A stretch of 64,000 nt of DNA. Source: CBDAQV01 sp965199335. GTDB taxonomy: Bacteria; Pseudomonadota; Alphaproteobacteria; CALMVH01. Under the pieces are notes generated by a model. That model was not told the DNA's origin. It ran no database searches and saw nothing but the letters and a program-made list of their open reading frames with translations. Shown here in pieces: positions 58,556-64,000 of the stretch. Both the position numbers and the translations under genes were made by a program. How positions within the stretch are numbered: the first letter of the stretch is position 1; every line of letters begins with the position of its first letter. The stretch covers positions 868,001 to 932,000 of the forward strand of contig CBDAQZ010000004.1 in assembly GCA_965199335.1 (NCBI GenBank). Reading direction: 5' to 3'.

Positions 58556-59689
58556 CTAGCCATTTTCCGGACCGGCCTCGGTGCGCCGTCCCCTTACATA
58601 GGACCAGGCCAGGATCGCGCCCGTACCGAGTGTACCGGTCGCCGTGGCGGCAAGGCCGTAGGCCATGCCGCGTTGCTGGAGTTGCGACGGGGAAGCCATG
58701 GGGTTTACCACTACGTTCATCAGGTAATTGGTTCCCAGCAACAGTGCGCTTCCCGCTCCGACTTTTACCGTCCTGGCGGCAAGATTCAGCGCCCTGAGCA
58801 GTATCCGGCTACTGGTCAGATGGCCCGCGATGGTTTTCGACTGCGTTTCCATGCCCAGCGCGTCCAGCATGCCCAGCACCGGCGCATCGATTGTATGGTC
58901 GGGATCCTTGGCGTCGCGCTCCTTGGCCGCAACCCCCAGGCCGATGGCCCGGGCAGTCAGGTCCAGCTCCTTCAGCCCGATAATCTGGCTTACGATAACC
59001 GACCCGATCAGTGCCGGTATGTGCCGCCCCATGCCCAGCTTCGCGTCGACCACGTCGGAGGCGACTTCCACCGCGGCCAGACCCAGGAACTTGGCGCGAA
59101 GCATCGGCTCCTCGCGCAGGCCGGTGCTGATGTCGCTGGCTGTCCTGAAACTCTTCGCGATGATGCCGCCCTGGTCCGGATCGCTCATATCGGCGCCAAG
59201 CTTGCGCATCAGCCGCTTGCGATTGATCTCGAACAGCGATGCCGCCAGCTTTATGTCGAAACCGGCCCCGGCGATGGCAACGAACTGCCGGGCGGCCTCG
59301 GCCATGGTAACGCCCAGCTCTATCCGGGCGATGGATGGTGTGCGCAGGATATGCCCCATGACCTTGCCGATTTTGGCAATGTCGTCGCTATGAACGCTGT
59401 TGATCTGTGTCGATGTTGCTTCGCGGGACCATTGCGCAAGATCGTTTTGCACCTGCGGGAATTTCCTTACCACCCTGGCCGGGATGGCGACCAGGGCGAA
59501 CTCCGCCGCGTCCAGGCACACGGACCAGATGGCAAGCTTCTTGATCTTCTTCTTGAGCGCCGGGTCGTCCCGCAATTCCTGCCGGATACCGATCGCGGCC
59601 TCGGTCAGGTCGGGCAGGAAATGTCTGACAGCGTTCTTGACCGGCGCGGTCATGCTCGACGAGAGTATGCGTTGGGCAAAAATGCTCAT
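58556..59689 (-). CDS. Unknown protein with hydrophobic C-terminal segments
   Basis: 377 aa from ATG 59689; a TTG one codon earlier also exists. Helical. Hydrophobic stretches near 55 (LAIWSVCLDAAEFALVAIPA), 225 (HIPALIGSVIVSQIIGL) and 320-365 (VGAGSALLLGTNYLMNVVV and GLAATATGTLGTGAILAW) suggest membrane association. Charged end GRRTEAGPENG. I recognise no family. Confidence 0.6.
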   Translation of the reverse strand: MSIFAQRILSSSMTAPVKNAVRHFLPDLTEAAIGIRQELRDDPALKKKIKKLAIWSVCLDAAEFALVAIPARVVRKFPQVQNDLAQWSREATSTQINSVHSDDIAKIGKVMGHILRTPSIARIELGVTMAEAARQFVAIAGAGFDIKLAASLFEINRKRLMRKLGADMSDPDQGGIIAKSFRTASDISTGLREEPMLRAKFLGLAAVEVASDVVDAKLGMGRHIPALIGSVIVSQIIGLKELDLTARAIGLGVAAKERDAKDPDHTIDAPVLGMLDALGMETQSKTIAGHLTSSRILLRALNLAARTVKVGAGSALLLGTNYLMNVVVNPMASPSQLQQRGMAYGLAATATGTLGTGAILAWSYVRGRRTEAGPENG

Positions 59690-59766
59690 CAAAAAACTTT
59701 ACAAATAATTAAGTTCCTCACTATGCAAATAACCCTCCTTTCTGTCAAGAATTGCCCGGTCGAAGC

Positions 59767-60726
59767 ATGACCGGCCTCCTTCCCCGCCATTCCGCGGCGC
59801 TGGTGGTGACCACGGACGCCGTGCCGGTCTTCCTCGACGCCCTGGAGCCGTTCGTGGAATCGGTGAATGCGTTCGAGCTGGATTCGCCCATCCCGACCGA
59901 TGCCCCTGCCCAGTTTTCCTGGGGCAGCGAACATCCCAACTGGGCCACCGGCGAGGCCGTCAGCCTGCGTGCGAACTGGACGATCACGGCAATCCTGAAA
60001 CAGAATGCCAACAGGGCGGGGTTGTCGAACGCGATCTGCCTTGCCGCCGCCGCGAACGGCCTTCCCGAACCGGAATTGCGCATCGAGGCGCTGGCCGATA
60101 CCGACTGGCTGGCGCAGCTGCAGCAGGATTTCCCGCCGTTCCGGCTGGGCTGCTTCTATCTTTACGGTTCGCACCATGTGCCGCGCCCCGGCGATGGGCC
60201 GGTGCGGCTGCTGGTCAATGCCGGGACGGCCTTCGGCTCGGGCGAGCATCCCACGACGCAGGGGTGCCTGCTGGCGATGCAGGCGCTGGCCCGGAAACGC
60301 ACTATCGGCAGCGTCATCGACATGGGCTGCGGCTCGGGCATATTGTCGCTTGCGGCGGCGAAGCTGTGGCGGGCGCGGGTGATTGCGGTCGATATCGATG
60401 CCGAGGCGGCAAGGGTTACGCTGGCCAACGCTCGGCTGAACGGCGTCGCCCGGCTGATCCGCGCCGGGGCGGGCAACGGCTACGCCGCGCCGATCCTGTC
60501 GCGGGCGGTGCCGGTCGACCTGGTCGTATCGAACATCGTGGCGCGGCCGCTGAAACGCATGGCCCCTCGCCTGGCGCGCGCCCTGAAACCAGGCGGCCAT
60601 GCCATCCTGTCGGGCCTGCTGGAAAAACAGGAAGCCGGCATACTGGCGGCACACCGTGCACAGGGTCTAAGGTTGGTGGCGCGTCATCCCATCGGTGAGT
60701 GGCGAACTTTGGTATTGAGGAAATGA
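59767..60726 (+). CDS. prmA: Ribosomal protein L11 methyltransferase PrmA
   Basis: 319 aa from ATG 59767. The N-terminal substrate-recognition domain is followed by GTAFGSGEHPTTQGCL, the SAM-binding loop VIDMGCGSGILSLAAA at 183-198 and acidic VIAVDIDAEAAR. The catalytic-loop region VSNIVARPL corresponds to the NI.A.PL motif. It trimethylates L11 on the ribosome. Coupled to the next gene by ATGA at 60723-60726. Confidence 0.93.
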   Translation: MTGLLPRHSAALVVTTDAVPVFLDALEPFVESVNAFELDSPIPTDAPAQFSWGSEHPNWATGEAVSLRANWTITAILKQNANRAGLSNAICLAAAANGLPEPELRIEALADTDWLAQLQQDFPPFRLGCFYLYGSHHVPRPGDGPVRLLVNAGTAFGSGEHPTTQGCLLAMQALARKRTIGSVIDMGCGSGILSLAAAKLWRARVIAVDIDAEAARVTLANARLNGVARLIRAGAGNGYAAPILSRAVPVDLVVSNIVARPLKRMAPRLARALKPGGHAILSGLLEKQEAGILAAHRAQGLRLVARHPIGEWRTLVLRK

Positions 60727-62483
60727 TGACTGACACGCTCCCCCGGCTTCGCGCGCAGCTGAAGGCACAAGATCTCGACGGCTTCGTCGTCCCGCATGGC
60801 GACGAGTTCCAGAACGAATACACATCGCCCAGCGCCGAGCGGCTTGCGTTCGTCACCGGCTTCACCGGCTCGGCCGGATACGCGGTGATCCTTGCCGCTA
60901 AGGCGGCGTTCTTTACCGATGCGCGCTATACGCAGCAGGCGGAAATGCAGGTGGCCGGCGATCTGTTCGAGCGCGCCTCGATAACGGGCGATGCGCCCAT
61001 GGCCTGGATCGCGGCCAACCTGCCGGCAGGCGCGCGGCTGGGGTACGACCCGTGGCTGCACACGCCGCGGCAGGTCGAGGCGCTGGAAAACGCGGTGACG
61101 AAAGCCGGCGGTACGCTGGTAGCCGCCGCATCCAGCCCCATCGACGCGGTCTGGGGAAATCGTCCCGCCGCGCCGCTGACCCAGGCCGTGCTGCATCCGG
61201 AAAACGTCGCAGGCGAAAGCGCGGCCTCTAAGCGGGCGCGGCTTGCGCATGGGTTGAGGCAGGAGGGTATCGACGCCGCGGTGCTGGTCAATCCGACCTC
61301 GATCGCGTGGCTGCTGAACATACGCGGCGGCGATATTCCCTTCCTGCCGGTCATCCTCAGCTACGCCATCCTGCTGGCCGATGGCAGCGTCGACTGGTTC
61401 GTCGACCCCGCCAAGCTGAACGGGCTGACGCTGGACGGCGTCCGTACCCATGCCTTCGACAGTTTCCCGGCGGCTTTGCGCAATTTCGGCGGCAAGCGCG
61501 TACAGCTCGATGGCGGTGGCGGGTCCTATCCCGGCGGCGTATCGGCGATGATCGTCGATACGCTCAGGGCTGGCGGCGCCCGGCTGGAATTCCTGCCCGA
61601 CCCGTGCCTGCTGCCAAAGGCGTGCAAGAACGAGATCGAGATCGCAGGCAGCCGCGAGGCGCACAGGCGCGACGGGGCGGCGCTGTCGGGTTTCCTGGCC
61701 TGGTTCGCGCAGGCCGAGAGAAGCACCCTGACCGAGCTGGACCTGGTCGCCAAGCTGGCGGAGTGGCGGCAGAAATCGCCGCTCTATCGCGGACCCAGCT
61801 TCGACACCATCTCCGGCTCCGGGCCGAACGGCGCGATCATGCATTACCATGTCGACCAGGCCAGCAATCGCAAACTGGACGAGGGCAGCCTGCTGGTGCT
61901 GGACAGCGGCGGCCAATATCAGGACGGCACCACCGACATCACGCGCACGCTGGCGCTGGGCAAGCCCGATGCCATCATGCGCGAGATGTTCACGCTGGTG
62001 CTGAAAGGGCATATTGCCCTCGCCACCGCCCGCTTTCCCAAGGGCACGGCAGGCATCCATCTCGACGCACTGGCGCGGCAGTTCCTGTGGGCGCGCGGCG
62101 CGGATTTCGCCCACGGCACCGGCCATGGCATCGGCAGCTACCTGTCGGTGCACGAGGGGCCGCAGCGCATCTCGGCCAAGGCGGATCCGGTCGCGTTGCT
62201 GCCCGGCATGATCGTATCGAACGAACCCGGCTATTACGAACCGGGCGAATACGGCATCCGGATCGAGAACCTCGTGGCAGTCAAAGAGGGTGAAGACGGC
62301 TTCCTGGAATTCGAAACCCTCAGCCTTGCCCCGATCGACCGCAGAATCGTCGTCGCCGACATACTGACCCGCAGCGAACGCACCTGGCTGAACCAGTATC
62401 ACGGCCGCGTGCTGGCGACGTTGACGCCGCTGGTTGATGAAGCGACAGCGCGCTGGCTGGACAAGGCGTGCGAGCCGCTTTGA
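60723..62483 (+). CDS. pepP: Xaa-Pro aminopeptidase (M24B)
   Basis: 586 aa from ATG 60723 (a second ATG is the next codon). Two creatinase-type N-terminal domains (TLPRLRAQLKAQDLDGFVVP; GDEFQNEYTSPSAERLAFVTGFTGSAG), then the pita-bread catalytic domain with metal ligands in LVLDSGGQYQDGTTDITRT (both Asp), GTGHGIGSYL (His), NEPGYYEPGEYGIRIEN (Glu) and LEFETLSL (Glu). Cleaves N-terminal residues preceding proline. The 600-residue form with two N domains is common in alphaproteobacteria. Confidence 0.95.
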   Translation: MMTDTLPRLRAQLKAQDLDGFVVPHGDEFQNEYTSPSAERLAFVTGFTGSAGYAVILAAKAAFFTDARYTQQAEMQVAGDLFERASITGDAPMAWIAANLPAGARLGYDPWLHTPRQVEALENAVTKAGGTLVAAASSPIDAVWGNRPAAPLTQAVLHPENVAGESAASKRARLAHGLRQEGIDAAVLVNPTSIAWLLNIRGGDIPFLPVILSYAILLADGSVDWFVDPAKLNGLTLDGVRTHAFDSFPAALRNFGGKRVQLDGGGGSYPGGVSAMIVDTLRAGGARLEFLPDPCLLPKACKNEIEIAGSREAHRRDGAALSGFLAWFAQAERSTLTELDLVAKLAEWRQKSPLYRGPSFDTISGSGPNGAIMHYHVDQASNRKLDEGSLLVLDSGGQYQDGTTDITRTLALGKPDAIMREMFTLVLKGHIALATARFPKGTAGIHLDALARQFLWARGADFAHGTGHGIGSYLSVHEGPQRISAKADPVALLPGMIVSNEPGYYEPGEYGIRIENLVAVKEGEDGFLEFETLSLAPIDRRIVVADILTRSERTWLNQYHGRVLATLTPLVDEATARWLDKACEPL

Positions 62484-62543
62484 CGACTAGAAATTATTGA
62501 CAAGAAACTAAATTATGGCAGTATAAGATATATTTTATAGCGG

Positions 62544-63104
62544 TTGAATTATGAAAAAAACCAAGAAACAAAAAAGCAACTTGCTGCAGAAACGAAAACC
62601 ACCATCAACATTGCAACAACCCTGGACGATTACATCGAATTGGGGATTGGCAGCCGATTCGGTTTCCTTGAAGCGGTAAGCCAGACTCTTTCCGGGAAAC
62701 ACCAGAAATTTTCGCGCGAAGTCGACCGGCAGGTCATGCGTTTGGCCGCGCTAAAGCCGATATTCGGCGAACTGGCCGACAACGGTCCCCCTTCCTTGGC
62801 CGAAATCGCCATGCAGCCCGTTACCAGTACGGGATTGGCCGGTATAGCGCGACACGATACGGATGAAGGCGGCGCCGTATTTCACAAGCCCGTCATCGAT
62901 CTGACGCAAGACGATATGGCGACAATTTCCTCCCTTAGACCCGAAGACACGCGGATGATGGTGGAGATTGCCGTGTTGAAAGCACTTGCCGAACAGACCG
63001 ATAATTTCCGAACGCTGGTTACAGACAATTCTGCAGACATAACGGAATTGCAGCGCCTCGGCCGGCCGGCCGCAATGCGGCCTGGCAACGTGCCGCAGAG
63101 CTAA
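62544..63104 (+). CDS. Orphan protein of unknown function, uncertain start
   Basis: Up to 186 aa from TTG 62544. No in-frame ATG occurs in the first 60 codons. An out-of-frame ATG at 62551 runs into an A7 tract (62554-62560); one extra A would bring it into this frame. Product: ETKTTINIATTLDDYIELGIG, LAALKPIFGELADNGP, IDLTQDDMATISSLRPED. Soluble and helical, with no known motif. It lies in an AT-rich patch like other orphans of the window. Confidence 0.5.
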   Translation: MNYEKNQETKKQLAAETKTTINIATTLDDYIELGIGSRFGFLEAVSQTLSGKHQKFSREVDRQVMRLAALKPIFGELADNGPPSLAEIAMQPVTSTGLAGIARHDTDEGGAVFHKPVIDLTQDDMATISSLRPEDTRMMVEIAVLKALAEQTDNFRTLVTDNSADITELQRLGRPAAMRPGNVPQS

Positions 63105-63202
63105 GCCTTTGTCTTAAGCTTAATGTCGCGTCTGCAATGCCAGCAAACGGCAAGGCATAGCTGGCCTCGAAGTCGATTAATCACAATTTTTAAGTATATA
63201 AC

Positions 63203-63221
63203 GGCATTTTAACCAAATGCC
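63203..63221. promoter_or_regulatory. Inverted repeat in usg upstream region
   Basis: GGCATTT-TAACC-AAATGCC, seven-base arms, 70 bases before the usg start in an AT-rich 186-base gap (63105-63290). It fits an operator or attenuator-like stem; no T run follows. Confidence 0.4.
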
Positions 63222-63290
63222 GCCAGTATCGGGGGGAAGGCAGTGCGCTCACGAAGGAATTTGCAAGAGCATCAGTGAAGGAGACAAGGC

Positions 63291-63554
63291 ATGGCGAATC
63301 TATCAGTCCAGCTGGCGGCCTACCGTCTGACCACGGCCGAGATCGTCTACCACATGCCCGATCATCCCGACCTGCTGCAAAGCTTCGTCTGGCAAGATTA
63401 CGACATCGCCCCGAAATTTCCGGTGCTGCACAAATTCCTGGATTTCTGGAGCCACGAGATCGAAGGCAAGCTGCATTCGGTCCGGCTCGCCGCCTGCGGC
63501 ATCATCAGCGACGCCGAAATCCGCAGCGTCGACGGCGAATTTGTTCTACACTGA
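63291..63554 (+). CDS. usg: Usg family protein
   Basis: 87 aa with an AAGGAGA site before the ATG. Matches the Usg family end to end: YRLTTAEIVYHMPDHPDLLQ, FVWQDYDIAPKFPVLHKFLDFW, and EGKLHSVRLA. The family was named for its place near tryptophan genes in some proteobacteria; its function is unknown and no trp genes are seen here. Confidence 0.9.
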   Translation: MANLSVQLAAYRLTTAEIVYHMPDHPDLLQSFVWQDYDIAPKFPVLHKFLDFWSHEIEGKLHSVRLAACGIISDAEIRSVDGEFVLH

Positions 63555-63582
63555 GTGCAGTCCGAATAGGACAGACTTTCTG

Positions 63583-63996
63583 CTAGCTGTGCAAAATCGA
63601 CAAAGGTGCCTTATCGTCCCTGGTCAGCAGGGTCGTCAGTTTCCTTGCAGCCAAAGAGGCTTCCTCGACAGCAAGTCCAACAACGGCCGCTCCCGTCAAG
63701 GCCAGATCCGCTTTCACTGAACCGTTTGATATGTCTTCCAGCAAACGTTGAACAGGCCCACCAGGACCGACCGCTGGATCGAAAAGGGGAGGGACGATTT
63801 CAAAAACTTTTTCTGCGCCGATGCCCAGTGCCGCCACTCCTGCAGTCAGGACGGTAAGACCGACAGCCCGTGCCAGCCCGTTGTATGGCGCATGATCGTC
63901 TCCCTTTGACAGAAGCGTTTCCACCAACTCGCCGTGAGCTTCTCCCAAACCCCCCTGTACCCGCGATAGAAGAACGGCGGGAATTGCGGCAAACAT
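63583..63996 (-). CDS. Unknown hydrophobic protein at window edge
   Basis: 137 aa if it starts at ATG 63996; it may extend beyond the right edge. Hydrophobic segments LTVLTAGVAALGIGAEKVFEI and ADLALTGAAVVGLAVEEASLA suggest one or two membrane helices. Ends DDKAPLSILHS. No recognised family; convergent with usg. Confidence 0.45.
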   Translation of the reverse strand: MFAAIPAVLLSRVQGGLGEAHGELVETLLSKGDDHAPYNGLARAVGLTVLTAGVAALGIGAEKVFEIVPPLFDPAVGPGGPVQRLLEDISNGSVKADLALTGAAVVGLAVEEASLAARKLTTLLTRDDKAPLSILHS

Positions 63997-64000
63997 TGTA

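Noticed and set aside
62551..62682. Short ORF from ATG 62551 (MKKTKKQK...)
   Set aside because: About 43 codons, Lys-rich because of the A tracts, no ribosome-binding site; more interesting as an out-of-frame start for the longer gene.

Overview
The window is ordinary, gene-dense, GC-rich chromosome (about 60% GC or more by eye). It comes from a free-living-looking alphaproteobacterium. The evidence for the class is a LovK/LovR-type blue-light two-component pair, a DUF1150 protein, a Usg protein, the infA-maf-RNase G-yacG order, a TreS-maltokinase fusion, and a tRNA-like element that resembles the 3' domain of tmRNA. I cannot place it to order. There is no rRNA operon, prophage, transposase, integrase or CRISPR array. 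Two tRNA genes (Phe-GAA, Gln-CUG) are clear.

Layout. 1-5 kb: a YgiB/YgiC-like pair (lipoprotein plus glutathionylspermidine-synthase fold), a small unknown protein, a divergent GGDEF protein, the tmRNA-like element, a single-domain response regulator coupled to a LOV histidine kinase, and an acyltransferase-3 membrane protein. 5-10.6 kb, all minus strand: tRNA-Phe, yacG, a secreted unknown, an RNase E/G, maf, infA, hisG, an esterase-like protein lacking its nucleophile serine, and a branched-chain-amino-acid-type binding protein. Many of these overlap by ATGA. 10.7-16.4 kb: a CHAP-domain protein, mutL, an orphan ParD-like protein, small unknowns, DUF1150, tRNA-Gln, a GAF protein and two orphans. 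16.4-24.8 kb: replication and repair block dnaN - two tandem micro membrane proteins - recF - transglutaminase-like / unknown / transglutaminase-like trio - gyrB. 24.9-29.3 kb: a PfkB kinase, a lipid-A-type LAB_N protein and a DPM1-like glycosyltransferase on minus, then a Rossmann/DUF2520 protein, DUF423 and a TetR-like regulator on plus.

29.4-51 kb is the centrepiece: an alpha-glucan/trehalose locus. One minus-strand operon reads treS-maltokinase, glgB, glgX, treZ, malQ-treY. A second reads otsA, amylase-glgE. Three of these genes are fusions. Together they encode trehalose to maltose to maltose-1-phosphate to branched alpha-glucan (TreS/Mak/GlgE/GlgB), and the return route from glucan to trehalose (GlgX, MalQ, TreY, TreZ). 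OtsA adds an entry point from UDP-glucose. No otsB, glgC, glgA or glgP is present. Two plus-strand genes sit between the operons: a three-repeat protein of unknown function and a periplasmic protein with an internal duplication. Two copies of the same three-hairpin repeat lie at 29.3 and 46.2 kb.

51-64 kb: an AT-richer orphan gene, mlaA-mlaC (outer-membrane lipid asymmetry), a tandem dCMP-deaminase-like protein whose second domain has lost its zinc ligands, uvrD, a secreted clan-A glycosidase, a membrane-associated unknown, prmA-pepP, an orphan with a doubtful start, usg, and a further unknown at the right edge.

The most unusual items are the tRNA-like 71-mer at 2108-2178, the transglutaminase trio and start-less micro ORF inside dnaN-recF-gyrB, the repeat protein at 43707, the glucan/trehalose fusions, and the half-dead tandem deaminase.
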